Under the pieces are notes generated by a model. The model saw only the letters and a list, made by a program, of their open reading frames with translations. It did no database searches and was not told the origin of the DNA. Of a DNA stretch of 64,000 bases, positions 53,350 to 62,378 are shown piece after piece; positions within the stretch are counted from its first letter, which is position 1, and every line of letters begins with the position of its first letter. The DNA comes from Leifsonia sp. Root1293 (lineage in GTDB: Bacteria > Actinomycetota > Actinomycetes > Actinomycetales > Microbacteriaceae). The stretch spans positions 357,898 through 421,897 of the forward strand of contig NZ_LMEH01000001.1 in NCBI RefSeq assembly GCF_001425325.1, given 5' to 3'. A program made the translations under genes and the position numbers.

Positions 53350-53775
53350 CTAGGCCAGGGTCGCCTCGATCGTGATGGGGATGCCGGCGAGGGCCTTGGA
53401 GATGGGGCAGTTCGCCTTGGCGAGCTGGGCGATCGACTCGAAGTCGGCGTCGGAGATGCCGGGAACGCTCGCGTTCACCAGGAGGTGACTGCCGGTGACT
53501 CCGGTGCCTGCCACGAAGGTGACAGCCGCCGTGGTCTGGATGGAGGTCGGCGGGTGCCCGGCGTTGGTGAGCTCGTTGCTGAACGCCATGGAGAAGCAGC
53601 TCGCGTGCGACGCGGCCAGCAGTTCCTCGGGGTTCGTCGTTCCGGACTCCCCGTCGGCGCGCGCCTTCCAGTTGATCGGGAAGGTCGCGACCTTCGACGA
53701 ATCGAAGCTCACCGTCCCGTTCCCTGTGAACAGTTCGCCGTTCCAGACCGTTGTTGCCTCGCTCGTGAGCGCCAT
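53350..53775 (-). CDS. OsmC/Ohr-family peroxiredoxin
   Basis: The 141-residue protein has TNPEELLAASHASCFSMAFS with one conserved redox Cys, the FTGNGTVSFDSSKV start of the OsmC subgroup and the second Cys in AKANCPISKAL. It reduces organic hydroperoxides, protecting the cell from peroxide stress. ATG 53775 follows AGGAGG, so it is clear. It is 10 bases upstream of the TIGR01777 gene, so the two may be co-transcribed. Confidence 0.92.
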   Translation of the reverse strand: MALTSEATTVWNGELFTGNGTVSFDSSKVATFPINWKARADGESGTTNPEELLAASHASCFSMAFSNELTNAGHPPTSIQTTAAVTFVAGTGVTGSHLLVNASVPGISDADFESIAQLAKANCPISKALAGIPITIEATLA

Positions 53776-53880
53776 GGGTTCCTCCTCGAAGTGGACTCTT
53801 CCCACCCTAAGGAACTGCACGCCCGGTATCTACGCCCCGGCCTCCGATCTGCGGCTCCCGCACAGCCGGGCGACGACGCC

Positions 53881-54426
53881 CTACGCGGCGTCGGCTGGTC
53901 GCAGACGCTGGAGCAGCAGGTAGATCTGGCATCCGAGGCAGAAGCCGAATGCCGAGTTGAGGAAGGCGGCCACGAACGCGAGCGACGCGGCGATGACGAC
54001 GGCGGGGGCGATGCCGAACAGGCCGAGGATCACGCCGATGCCGGTGACCACCAGTCCGACGCCCTGGGCGAAGGTGGGCGGACGCGGATCCTCCCGCTCT
54101 GTCGTCGGTGCGAGGCGGGGGAGGACGACCCGCCGGAACACGATGGCGAACGGATGCCGCCGGATGCCGGCGATCGTCGTCCACGCGAACGTCGCCGCCA
54201 CGGCCGCGAGGAGCAGGAGGGCTGCGAGCTCGGCGCCGGCGAGACCGAGCACGACGTCGATGAAGAGCAGCACGGCGGTGATCGTCGCAACGAAGCGGGG
54301 GCCACGCGGGTCGATGCCGGCGGGCGGCTGCTCCGGTTCGGTCGGAGAGGCTTCTGCGGCGACGGCGGGCGCTGCGGCGGATGCTGCGGTGAATGCTGCG
54401 GCAGGCCTGGTCTGGTTCTCGGTCAT
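53881..54426 (-). CDS. DUF4395 membrane protein
   Basis: The 181-residue protein has an Ala/Pro-rich N-terminus, the [20 protein letters not shown] opening of DUF4395 and several membrane segments, ending with [16 protein letters not shown] whose two cysteines resemble a redox pair. It overlaps the thioredoxin-like gene by four bases (ATGA). DUF4395 proteins are often next to thioredoxin-like or sulfur-transfer genes, so a thiol-electron-transfer role across the membrane is plausible. Confidence 0.88.
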   Translation of the reverse strand: MTENQTRPAAAFTAASAAAPAVAAEASPTEPEQPPAGIDPRGPRFVATITAVLLFIDVVLGLAGAELAALLLLAAVAATFAWTTIAGIRRHPFAIVFRRVVLPRLAPTTEREDPRPPTFAQGVGLVVTGIGVILGLFGIAPAVVIAASLAFVAAFLNSAFGFCLGCQIYLLLQRLRPADAA

Positions 54427-54932
54427 GCTGGACTCCCGATGATCGTGGTGAGGCGTTCGGTGACGGCGCGCCGGTCGGGTGCGCCGCCCACGCGGGCGCG
54501 CACGGCGCCGCGTGCGTCGAGGATGAGGGTGGTCGGCGTCTGCAGCACGTTGTAGCGGCGGGCGATGTCGGGGCGATGGGTCAGATCCACGTCGAGGTGG
54601 CGCACTCCGTCGTGGTCGCCGGCGATGCCGCGCAGCACCACCCGGGTCTGCGGGCAGCGCGAGCAGTACTCGGTGGAGAACTGCAGCAGCGTGGCGCTCT
54701 CTCCGAAAGCCTCGTGACTGCCGACATCGGCGGGGGTGAGGATGACGGCTGCCCGCGACGAGGCTGGCGGCGGTGCCGTCGTCGTGGTGGTGCACGATGC
54801 GGCGTCCCCGGCTGTCGTGGCTATCGCATCCGTCACCGTCATGCGTCCGTCGCGCGAGCGCAGCCAGAACCCGATCGCCGTGGTGGCGCCGACGAGCGCG
54901 AGGGCTGCGGCGAGGGCGAGGATCCACGGCAT
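54423..54932 (-). CDS. Membrane-anchored thioredoxin-like protein
   Basis: The 169-residue protein has an N-terminal membrane segment (about 3-24), a Thr-rich linker and a thioredoxin fold with [16 protein letters not shown] (CSRC in place of CxxC) and the cis-proline [10 protein letters not shown]. It probably faces the outside and exchanges disulfides with the membrane partner encoded by the next gene. Start ATG 54932. Confidence 0.85.
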   Translation of the reverse strand: MPWILALAAALALVGATTAIGFWLRSRDGRMTVTDAIATTAGDAASCTTTTTAPPPASSRAAVILTPADVGSHEAFGESATLLQFSTEYCSRCPQTRVVLRGIAGDHDGVRHLDVDLTHRPDIARRYNVLQTPTTLILDARGAVRARVGGAPDRRAVTERLTTIIGSPA

Positions 54933-55061
54933 GCGACCATCGTGGCTCAGGGGGGTCTAGAGCACGCGAGTATGACCTGCCGTGACGTCTGCGGCGGCAT
55001 CCGTCGACGACGCGGTCGACAAGCCGCGATGGTGTCGGCAGCCCGCGATACGATCGACGCG

Positions 55062-55871
55062 ATGAGCGCCACGATCCCCACCCCATACGAGGACCTGCTG
55101 CGCGATGTGCTCAAGCACGGCGTGCAGAAGACCGACCGCACCGGCACCGGAACGCGTAGCGTGTTCGGCCGGCAGATCCGCTTCGACCTGGCCGAGGGGT
55201 TCCCCCTCATCACGACGAAGCGCGTGCACTTCAAATCGATCGCCTACGAGCTGCTGTGGTTCCTCCGCGGCGAGAGCAACGTGGGCTGGCTTCGTGAGAA
55301 CGGCGTCACCATCTGGGACGAGTGGGCGGATGCCGCCGGCGAGCTCGGTCCGGTCTACGGCGTGCAGTGGCGGTCGTGGCCGACGCCGTCCGGTGAGCAG
55401 ATCGACCAGATCAGCGACGTGATCGACGCCATCCGCGCGACTCCCGACTCGCGGCGCCTCATCGTCTCGGCATGGAACCCGGCCGACATCCCGAACATGG
55501 CGCTCGCCCCCTGCCACGCGCTGTTCCAGTTCTACGTGGCCGACGGCAAGCTGTCGTGCCAGCTCTACCAGCGCAGCGCCGACATGTTCCTGGGTGTCCC
55601 GTTCAACATCGCTTCGTACGCGCTGCTCACGCTCATGGTCGCCGACCAGGTGGGCCTGGCGCCCGGCGAGTTCGTCTGGACCGGCGGTGACTGCCACATC
55701 TACGACAACCACGTCGCCCAGGTCACCGAGCAGTTGTCTCGTGAGCCGTACCCGTACCCGACCGTGCGCATCGACGCCCAGCGCGACAGCATCTTCGACT
55801 ACGAGTTCGGTGACTTCGTCGTCGAGGGCTACGAGCACCACCCCGCCATCCGCGGGGCCGTCGCCGTATGA
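55062..55871 (+). CDS. thyA: Thymidylate synthase
   Basis: The 269-residue enzyme methylates dUMP to dTMP with methylenetetrahydrofolate. The catalytic Cys151 is in [12 protein letters not shown], with [29 protein letters not shown] and the C-terminal [16 protein letters not shown] all present. ATG 55062 is preferred; an ATG at 55029 would add residues not in the family. It overlaps dfrA by ATGA, so folate oxidation and regeneration are coupled. Confidence 0.96.
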   Translation: MSATIPTPYEDLLRDVLKHGVQKTDRTGTGTRSVFGRQIRFDLAEGFPLITTKRVHFKSIAYELLWFLRGESNVGWLRENGVTIWDEWADAAGELGPVYGVQWRSWPTPSGEQIDQISDVIDAIRATPDSRRLIVSAWNPADIPNMALAPCHALFQFYVADGKLSCQLYQRSADMFLGVPFNIASYALLTLMVADQVGLAPGEFVWTGGDCHIYDNHVAQVTEQLSREPYPYPTVRIDAQRDSIFDYEFGDFVVEGYEHHPAIRGAVAV

Positions 55872-56467
55872 CGGATGCTGCGGCTCGGGCTGCCGGTGCC
55901 GGTGCGGCATCCGTTCCCCTCGGTCTGATCTGGGCGCAGTCCTCCGACGGCACCATCGGGCGAGGCGGCGTCATGCCGTGGCACCTGCCCGAAGACCTCG
56001 CGCACTTCAAGGAAGTCACCCTCGGAGCGCCGGTGGTGATGGGCCGGAAGACCTGGGACTCGCTGCCGCCGCGCTTCCGACCCCTGGCTGAGCGCCGCAA
56101 CATCGTCGTCACCCGCCAGCACGACTGGGCCGCGGATGGCGCCGAGGTCGCCCACTCCATCGAGGATGCGCTGGCCCTCGCCGCAGCGTCGGATCCGTCG
56201 GCGTCGGGGTCGGATCCGTCGTCGGCGCCGCTGCCGTCGCGCATCTGGATCATCGGCGGGGCGGAGCTCTTCGCGTCCGTGATCGATCGGGCCGACGTGC
56301 TCGAGGTCACCGAGATCGACGCGGCATTCGACGGTGACACGCAGGCACCGCTCATCGGCGACGCCTGGGCCGCCGCAGCAACCGACCCGGCCGCATCCGA
56401 GCCGCAGCGCTGGCACACCTCGCGCACCGGCCTGCAGTACCGCTTCATCACCTACGCCCGTCGCTAG
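55868..56467 (+). CDS. dfrA: Dihydrofolate reductase
   Basis: The 199-residue enzyme regenerates tetrahydrofolate for ThyA. It has [52 protein letters not shown] and [15 protein letters not shown] Ser/Asp/Pro-rich insert ([16 protein letters not shown], about 110-125) is longer than in classic DHFRs and lies between the two halves. The stop lies just before a palindromic repeat. Confidence 0.95.
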   Translation: MTDAAARAAGAGAASVPLGLIWAQSSDGTIGRGGVMPWHLPEDLAHFKEVTLGAPVVMGRKTWDSLPPRFRPLAERRNIVVTRQHDWAADGAEVAHSIEDALALAAASDPSASGSDPSSAPLPSRIWIIGGAELFASVIDRADVLEVTEIDAAFDGDTQAPLIGDAWAAAATDPAASEPQRWHTSRTGLQYRFITYARR

Positions 56468-56469
56468 GC

Positions 56470-56572
56470 GTGTACGAGTCAGCGGAGTTCGAGCGCCGGA
56501 GCGCTGCGACATCCGCGCAATCTCCAGTGACCCGAGTCTCCGCGGCCCGCCGACTCCGCTGACAGGTACGTG
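56470..56572. repeat. Family F palindrome, left copy
   Basis: GTACGAGTCAGCGGAGT at 56472-56488 has its inverted partner ACTCCGCTGAC...GTAC at 56553-56569, with two mismatches. It begins three bases after the dfrA stop, and the GTG of the next gene starts in its right end. Confidence 0.8.
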
Positions 56573-57502
56573 CCGCGAGCCTCGATTCCACAGTTCCTGA
56601 GCCGATCCGTCTGGGCAGCCGAAGTCGCTGCACAGTCGTCAGATGCAGATCGAACCGACCACGGTGCTCTCCGACGACTCGGCGGGTTCGCTCGGGCTCA
56701 CGAGCTCGAACACGCGGGAGTGAGCAGGCGCTCGCTGAGTGCATCCCTCACCGTCGGAACCGTCATCCGGGTACGAGAGGGGTGGTACGCGCTCGCCGGT
56801 GCACCGCCCGAGCTGATTCTGGCGATCCGGCACGGTGGAGTGGTCGGCTGTCTGACCGCCGCCCGGGCGCACGGACTCTGGGTTCCGCCACACGAGGGGA
56901 TCCACGTCTGGTTGCGCGACCGGGGTCACCGGCGGAGTCATGACGACTGCACGTGCGTCAGCCATTGGGACCTGCCGCCGGGCGACCACGCCAGGTCGGT
57001 GACCGTCGAGCATGCCCTCGCGGAGATCGCGGCGTGCGCGGGGGAGGAGGCGTTCTTCATCTGCCTCGAGTCGGCGATGCGCAATGGAAAGCTCACGAAG
57101 GCCGGCGCTCGCTGGCTCCGGCTGGTTCTTCCCGCAGCATCCGCAGCCCTGATGGACGAAGCGCGGGACGATGCCGACAGTGGTATCGAATCGATCGTGC
57201 GGTATCGGATGCTGGCTGTGGGCATCACGATGCGATCGCAGGTCGAGATCGCAGGGGTCGGGCGGGTCGACTTTCTCATCGGAGACCGACTCATTCTCGA
57301 GATCGACGGGCGTGACAATCACGACGGGGCGAGCGAACGCCACAAAGACCTGCTGCGCGACGCCCGTGCAGCCGTACTCGGATATGAGGCCCTGCGCTTC
57401 GACTATGCGATGGTGCTCTACGACTGGTCTCTCGTGGAAGCAGCCATTCGCGCGAAAGTCGACGCCGGCGAGCACCACGCCCGTACGAGTCAGCGGAGTT
57501 GA
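56570..57502 (+). CDS. AbiEi-like antitoxin N-domain fused to DUF559 (Vsr-like) endonuclease domain
   Basis: The 310-residue protein has an N-terminal winged-helix of the AbiEi type (about 33-80, GALRRLGGFARAHELEHAGV, VIRVREGWYAL) and a C-terminal DUF559/Vsr-like PD-(D/E)xK domain with ESIVRYRM (near 207), Asp234 in GRVDFLIGD, Glu244-x-Asp246 in LEIDGRDNH, and GYEALRFDY. Such proteins are widespread in actinobacteria and of unknown function. The start is GTG 56570, inside one palindrome; the stop lies in another, and the last residues RTSQRS are repeat-encoded. It breaks a conserved dfrA-dapA neighbourhood, a sign of insertion. Confidence 0.85.
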   Translation: MPRASIPQFLSRSVWAAEVAAQSSDADRTDHGALRRLGGFARAHELEHAGVSRRSLSASLTVGTVIRVREGWYALAGAPPELILAIRHGGVVGCLTAARAHGLWVPPHEGIHVWLRDRGHRRSHDDCTCVSHWDLPPGDHARSVTVEHALAEIAACAGEEAFFICLESAMRNGKLTKAGARWLRLVLPAASAALMDEARDDADSGIESIVRYRMLAVGITMRSQVEIAGVGRVDFLIGDRLILEIDGRDNHDGASERHKDLLRDARAAVLGYEALRFDYAMVLYDWSLVEAAIRAKVDAGEHHARTSQRS

Positions 57503-57568
57503 GGGCTGTTTTGCACTGAATCGGCGCCGATTCGCCCTGAATGGCCCGCGAACTCCGCTGACTCGCAC
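57483..57568. repeat. Family F palindrome, right copy
   Basis: GTACGAGTCAGCGGAGTT at 57483-57500 is paired with AACTCCGCTGACTCGCAC at 57551-57568 (one mismatch), around a central perfect palindrome AATCGGCGCCGATT. It provides the stop codon of the DUF559 gene and is followed by dapA after 74 bases. Confidence 0.88.
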
Positions 57569-57642
57569 GCCGGGAGCAGCACGCACGCTCGCGCCGCGAC
57601 ACACGAGACGGCGGCGCCGCCCGAACCGATACGCTGGAGGGC

Positions 57643-58617
57643 GTGTCGACGCAAAACCCCTTCGGTCAGGTCCTTGTCGCTCTCGTCACGCCTTTCACCG
57701 CCGACGGTGAGGTGGATTGGCCGGGAGTCGAGAAGCACATCGACGACGTCATCAACGCCGGGGCCGACGGCATCGTCGTCACCGGCACCACTGGTGAGAC
57801 CAGCACGCTGACCGACCAGGAGAAGCTCAAGCTCGTCGAGGTCGGCAAGTCCGTCTCGGACGGCCGCGCGAAGATCATCACCGGCGGCGGATCGAACGAG
57901 ACCGCCCACGCCATCCAGCTCGCCCAGCAGAGCGAGAAGGCCGGCGCCGACGGCAACATGATCGTCACGCCGTACTACAACAAGCCGACGCAGGCCGGTA
58001 TCCTCACGCACTTCCGCATGGTCGCGGATGCCACCGACCTGCCTGTCATCCTCTACGACATCCCCGGTCGCACCGGCGTGCCCATCAAGTACGAGACGAT
58101 CCTCCGCCTGGCGAAGCACCCGAACATCCTCGCCGTCAAAGACGCGAAGGGCGACTTCAGCGAGGTGAGCCGCGTGCTCAACCAGACCGACCTCATGTAC
58201 TTCTCGGGCGACGACGCGAACATCCTCGCGCACCTCGCCATCGGCGCATCCGGACTCATCGGAGTCACGGCCAACGTCGCCGCGAAGCCGTACCGCACCA
58301 TCGTCGACGCCGTGAACGCCGGCGATCTGCACACGGCGACGGATGCGCACCGCAAGCTCGAGCCGCTGGTGCGCGCCGTCATGACGCACGTGCCGGGAAC
58401 CGTCGCGGCGAAGTACATCCTCCACGGCCTCGGCCGCATCGGGAGCCCGCGCGTGCGGCTTCCCCTCGTGGGTCCCGAGGAGTGGGAGGCGGCGCAGATC
58501 GAAGACGAGATCGATCTCGTGCGCCACATTCCGGGAGTCGATTTCTCGAACTTCCGCCCAGATCGCAATGCCGCAGCAGGCGGCGCACTGCCCCGAATCG
58601 CGGGCACAACACGCTAG
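57643..58617 (+). CDS. dapA: 4-hydroxy-tetrahydrodipicolinate synthase
   Basis: The 324-residue aldolase condenses pyruvate and aspartate semialdehyde, the first step committed to lysine and cell-wall diaminopimelate. The Schiff-base Lys166 is in ILAVKDAKGD; GTTGETSTL, PYYNKPTQAG and DIPGRTGVP complete the site. Start GTG 57643. It lies 45 bases ahead of rnj on the same strand, the usual actinobacterial order. Confidence 0.95.
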   Translation: MSTQNPFGQVLVALVTPFTADGEVDWPGVEKHIDDVINAGADGIVVTGTTGETSTLTDQEKLKLVEVGKSVSDGRAKIITGGGSNETAHAIQLAQQSEKAGADGNMIVTPYYNKPTQAGILTHFRMVADATDLPVILYDIPGRTGVPIKYETILRLAKHPNILAVKDAKGDFSEVSRVLNQTDLMYFSGDDANILAHLAIGASGLIGVTANVAAKPYRTIVDAVNAGDLHTATDAHRKLEPLVRAVMTHVPGTVAAKYILHGLGRIGSPRVRLPLVGPEEWEAAQIEDEIDLVRHIPGVDFSNFRPDRNAAAGGALPRIAGTTR

Positions 58618-58662
58618 CGCTGGAGCGAATCCAGCGCGTGAAGAAGGAATAACGGAGGGCTC

Positions 58663-60339
58663 ATGCCCGGAGAAGTATACGAACCAGCCCCGCTCGAACC
58701 GGGAACTCTGCGGATCATCCCCATCGGTGGTCTCGGCGAGATCGGTCGCAACATGACCATGTTCGAGATCGACGGCAAGATCCTCATCGTCGACTGCGGC
58801 GTGCTGTTCCCCGAGGAGCACCAGCCCGGCGTCGACCTGATCCTGCCCGACTTCAGCCCGATCCGCGACCGACTGGATGACATCGTCGCCGTCGTGCTCA
58901 CCCACGGCCACGAGGATCACATCGGCGCCGTGCCCTACCTTCTCAAGCTGCGCGCCGACATCCCGCTCATCGGTTCCGGCCTGACGCTCGCCCTCATCGA
59001 GGCGAAGCTCAAGGAGCACCGCATCAAGCCGTTCGTCCTCACCGTCAAGGAAGGCGACATGGAGGCGATGGGGCCGTTCGACCTCGAGTTCGTCGCCGTG
59101 AACCACTCGATTCCGGATGCCCTCGCCGTCGTCATCCACTCGTCCGCCGGTACGGTCATGGCCACCGGTGACTTCAAGATGGACCAGCTGCCGCTCGACG
59201 GACGCCTCACCGACCTGCGCGAGTTCGCCCGTCTCGGCAAGAGCGGCGTCGACCTGTTCCTCGTCGACTCGACCAACGCCGACGTTCCCGGGTTCACCAC
59301 CCCCGAGCGCGCGATCGGTCCTGTTCTCGACCAGGTCATCTCGAAGGCGACGGGCAAGGTCATCGTCGCCAGCTTCTCGAGCCACGTGCACCGCGTGCAG
59401 CAGGTTCTGGATGCGGCCCACGCGAACGGCCGCCGGGTCGCCCTGCTCGGCCGCTCGATGGTGCGCAACATGACCATCGCCGCCGACCTCGGCTATCTCA
59501 AGGTGCCCGAGAACGTGCTCGTCGACTACAAGAAGGCCGGCAACGTTCCCGAGAACCAGATCGTCTACATGTCGACGGGGTCGCAGGGCGAGCCGATGGC
59601 CGTGCTCAGCCGCATGGTCAACCGGGATCACGCCGTCGAGGTCGGAGAGGGCGACACGGTCATCCTCGCGTCCAGCCTCATCCCCGGCAACGAGAACGCC
59701 GTGTACCGCATCATCGACGGCCTCACGAAGCTCGGCGCCAACGTCGTGCACAAGGGCAACGCCAAGGTGCACGTCTCCGGCCACGCGGCAGCGGGGGAGC
59801 TGCTCTACGTCTACAACATCCTGAAGCCCAAGAACGTGCTGCCCGTGCACGGCGAATGGCGCCACCTGTGGGCGAATGCCGCGCTCGCGCAGCAGACCGG
59901 CATCCCCGAGGCCAACACGTTCCTCGGCGAGGACGGAACCGTCTTCGACATGAAGGCCGGCGAGGTGAAGGTGGTCGGCCAGCTCGACCTCGGCTACGTC
60001 TACGTCGACGGCTCGACCGTCGGTGAGATCACGGATGCCGACCTCAAGGATCGCCGCATCCTCAGCGAGGAGGGCTTCATCTCGGTCATCGTCGTCGTCG
60101 ACGCCGCGACGGGCAAGGTCATCACCGGCCCGGAGATCCACGCCCGCGGGTTCGCCGAGGACGAGACGGTCTTCGACTCCGTGAAGCCCAAGATCGTCGC
60201 GGCTCTCGCCGAGGCGTCGCAGCAGGGCGTGCGCGACCAGCGCGCGCTGCAGCAGGTCGTGCGGCGCGTCGTCGGCCGCTGGGTGAACGTCTCGTTCCGT
60301 CGTCGTCCGATGATCGTTCCGCTCGTCATCGAGGCGTAG
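58663..60339 (+). CDS. rnj: Ribonuclease J
   Basis: The 558-residue beta-CASP metallonuclease degrades RNA from the 5' end and makes internal cuts. The metal motif HGHEDH lies at 81-86, with GGLGEIGRNM before it, VNHSIPDAL, and the beta-CASP motifs SSHVHRVQQVL, TGSQGEP and VSGHAAAGEL. The C-terminal domain contains RRVVGRWVNVSFRRRPMIVP. ATG 58663 is preceded by a CGGAGGG site. It may work with PNPase, also in this window. Confidence 0.96.
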   Translation: MPGEVYEPAPLEPGTLRIIPIGGLGEIGRNMTMFEIDGKILIVDCGVLFPEEHQPGVDLILPDFSPIRDRLDDIVAVVLTHGHEDHIGAVPYLLKLRADIPLIGSGLTLALIEAKLKEHRIKPFVLTVKEGDMEAMGPFDLEFVAVNHSIPDALAVVIHSSAGTVMATGDFKMDQLPLDGRLTDLREFARLGKSGVDLFLVDSTNADVPGFTTPERAIGPVLDQVISKATGKVIVASFSSHVHRVQQVLDAAHANGRRVALLGRSMVRNMTIAADLGYLKVPENVLVDYKKAGNVPENQIVYMSTGSQGEPMAVLSRMVNRDHAVEVGEGDTVILASSLIPGNENAVYRIIDGLTKLGANVVHKGNAKVHVSGHAAAGELLYVYNILKPKNVLPVHGEWRHLWANAALAQQTGIPEANTFLGEDGTVFDMKAGEVKVVGQLDLGYVYVDGSTVGEITDADLKDRRILSEEGFISVIVVVDAATGKVITGPEIHARGFAEDETVFDSVKPKIVAALAEASQQGVRDQRALQQVVRRVVGRWVNVSFRRRPMIVPLVIEA

Positions 60340-60372
60340 GACGTCTGCCTTCCGCCGTGTGAAGGCACCACA

Positions 60373-60408
60373 AGAGGGCGACCCGCGAGATCTCGCGGGT
60401 CGCCCTCT
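60373..60408. terminator. Perfect palindromic terminator after rnj
   Basis: AGAGGGCGACCCGCGAGA at 60373-60390 is followed at once by its exact reverse complement (60391-60408): a 36-bp perfect palindrome, 33 bases after the rnj stop. It would form a strong hairpin in RNA of either strand and is followed by a short T/C-rich run on the plus strand. Confidence 0.85.
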
Positions 60409-60609
60409 TCGCGTCTTCAGACGGCGGCGGGCGCGCCTACAGACGGCGGCGACCGCGCCACCACACCGCGCCACCACACCGACGCCCGCGCCGACCCTGA
60501 AACGCACCCTGACTCCACCCTGACTTCCCGGTCAGAGGCCGGATGCCGCCCTAGTGTTGGGAGCGCTGTCGCCGCTCGGCGATGGCATCACGACGTACTG
60601 GGGGTCTTC

Positions 60610-61659
60610 GTGGGCGTCGCTCGCACCTGGGTCTTTCCGATCATCCGCATTCTCCTGGTGGCCGCCCTCGCGGTCGCTCTGGTGAAGATCGCGTTCTTCC
60701 CGGATCGGGCCGACGCGACCGATCCCGCCCAGCCGACGGGTTCCGTCACGCAGCCCGCCTACCCCGTCGCGACGGGGTCGATCACGAACACGGTGACCCT
60801 CGACGGATCGGTGATGGCGGATGCCGCCGTTCCCCTGCGGGCGACGGCAGCCGGCACCGTCGATGAGATCTTCATCTCGCAGGGATCACCGGTTTCCGAG
60901 GGCGACAAGGTCTACGACATCAAGGTCGAGACCGTGCAGGACCCGATCGAGACGACGGCGCCGGACGGCAGCATCCAGATCACGCAGCCCGAGCCGGCCG
61001 TGAGTTTCAGCCCGGTGTACGCGCCGGCCTCCGGCATCCTGAGCTCCCTGAGCGTTCTGCACGATCAGGCGGTGGCGGTCGGCGACGCCGGCGGCCAGGT
61101 CGCCCCGCCGAGCTTCTCGGTGACGGGGTCGCTGAGCCCGGAGCAGCAGTACCGCCTGGTGTCGAAGCCGACCGAGGCGACGGTCACGATCACCGGCGGC
61201 CCGGCACCGTTCACCTGCACCGGACTCACCATCACGACACCGCTGGCCGGCGAAGGCGCCGGCGACAGCGGCGTCGATGGCGGCGCGGATGCAGGCGGGG
61301 GCGCATCGGGCGGCCCCACGGTGCGCTGCGCCGTTCCCGGTGACGTGACGGTCTTCAGCGGCCTCTCCGCGAAGATCTCGATCGCGGCGGGCACGGCCGA
61401 CGACGTCATCGTGATCCCGGCCACCGCCGTTAAGGGTTCGGCCGGTGCGGGCACGGTCTGGCTGATGGCCGACGACGGCACCACGGTGGAGCATCCGGTG
61501 ACCCTGGGCATCACCGACGGCGTGACGGTCGAGGTGACCGACGGACTCGCCGAGGGCGATTCGATCCTCGAGTTCGTTCCTGGCGCGCCGCCGGCCGTCG
61601 AGATGGGGCCGGACGGCTGCACGACCTTCCCCGACGGTTCGATGGAGTGCGTCGGCTGA
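60610..61659 (+). CDS. Membrane-anchored periplasmic adaptor of an ABC exporter
   Basis: The 349-residue protein has an N-terminal membrane anchor (about 8-30) and an adaptor fold: VPLRATAAGTVDEIFISQGSP, a biotinyl-lipoyl-like domain, and AVKGSAGAGTVWLMADDGTTV and GLAEGDSILEF. It resembles MacA/HlyD-type adaptors joined to MacB-like ABC transporters. A Gly/Asp/Ala-rich insert (about 217-237) and two Cys are noted. Start GTG 60610. It shares TGATG with the ATPase gene. Confidence 0.86.
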   Translation: MGVARTWVFPIIRILLVAALAVALVKIAFFPDRADATDPAQPTGSVTQPAYPVATGSITNTVTLDGSVMADAAVPLRATAAGTVDEIFISQGSPVSEGDKVYDIKVETVQDPIETTAPDGSIQITQPEPAVSFSPVYAPASGILSSLSVLHDQAVAVGDAGGQVAPPSFSVTGSLSPEQQYRLVSKPTEATVTITGGPAPFTCTGLTITTPLAGEGAGDSGVDGGADAGGGASGGPTVRCAVPGDVTVFSGLSAKISIAAGTADDVIVIPATAVKGSAGAGTVWLMADDGTTVEHPVTLGITDGVTVEVTDGLAEGDSILEFVPGAPPAVEMGPDGCTTFPDGSMECVG

Positions 61660-62378
61660 TGCCGCTCCTGCACCTCGAGGACGTGACGCGCACCGTCCCG
61701 CTGCCCGATGCTCCGCCGCTCACGATCCTGTCGGGCGTCAACCTGACCATCGATGTCGGTGACCGCATCTCCATCGTCGGCCGCTCGGGATCGGGCAAGT
61801 CCACCCTCCTCAACCTGCTCGGCCTGCTCGACACTCCGACTAGCGGCAGCATGTTGTTCGAAGATCAGCCTGTCGAACGGATGCGGGCCCGTGCGCGCGA
61901 CCGCGCCAGAGGGCGAGACATCGGGTTCATCTTCCAGCAGTTCAACCTCCTGCCCGGTCGCACGGCTCGCGAGAACGTCATGACCCCGCTTCTCTATGCG
62001 ACGGGCCGACAGTTCTGGAAGCGGTCCAGCATCGCCGGCGAGATGCTGGAGCGCGTCGGACTCGGACACCGCATCGACACCATGCCGGTCAAGCTCTCGG
62101 GCGGCGAGCAGCAGCGTGTCGCCATCGCACGCGCGCTCGTGCGCGGCCCGCGCATCATCCTGGCGGACGAGCCGACAGGGGCCCTCGACATCGACACCGG
62201 CGCCAGCATCATGCAGATCCTCGACGAGGTCGCCACGGAGAGCGGTGCCGGGCTCGTCACGATCACCCACGACCCGGCCATCGCCGCGCGATCGCACAGG
62301 CACTTCACGCTCGACCGCGGCATCCTCACGGAGACGGATGCGCGCACTCCAGCCGAACTCGCGGTGGTGACAGCGTGA
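61659..62378 (+). CDS. ABC transporter ATP-binding protein, MacB/LolD-like
   Basis: The 239-residue ATPase has the Walker A GRSGSGKSTLLNLL, the Q loop IFQQFNLLPG, the signature LSGGEQQRVAIARALV, Walker B ILADEPTG and the switch His in TITHDP. It overlaps the adaptor by one base and the permease by four (GTGA), so it forms a complete three-gene exporter. The MacB-like gene order adaptor-ATPase-permease suggests export of a peptide, lipid or antibiotic. Confidence 0.94.
   Translation: MPLLHLEDVTRTVPLPDAPPLTILSGVNLTIDVGDRISIVGRSGSGKSTLLNLLGLLDTPTSGSMLFEDQPVERMRARARDRARGRDIGFIFQQFNLLPGRTARENVMTPLLYATGRQFWKRSSIAGEMLERVGLGHRIDTMPVKLSGGEQQRVAIARALVRGPRIILADEPTGALDIDTGASIMQILDEVATESGAGLVTITHDPAIAARSHRHFTLDRGILTETDARTPAELAVVTA

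Noticed and set aside
56470-57572. The DUF559 unit as an insertion sequence
   Set aside because: There is no transposase, no target-site duplication that I can see, and the palindromes are not classical terminal inverted repeats facing outward; it is reported as a palindrome-bounded unit only.
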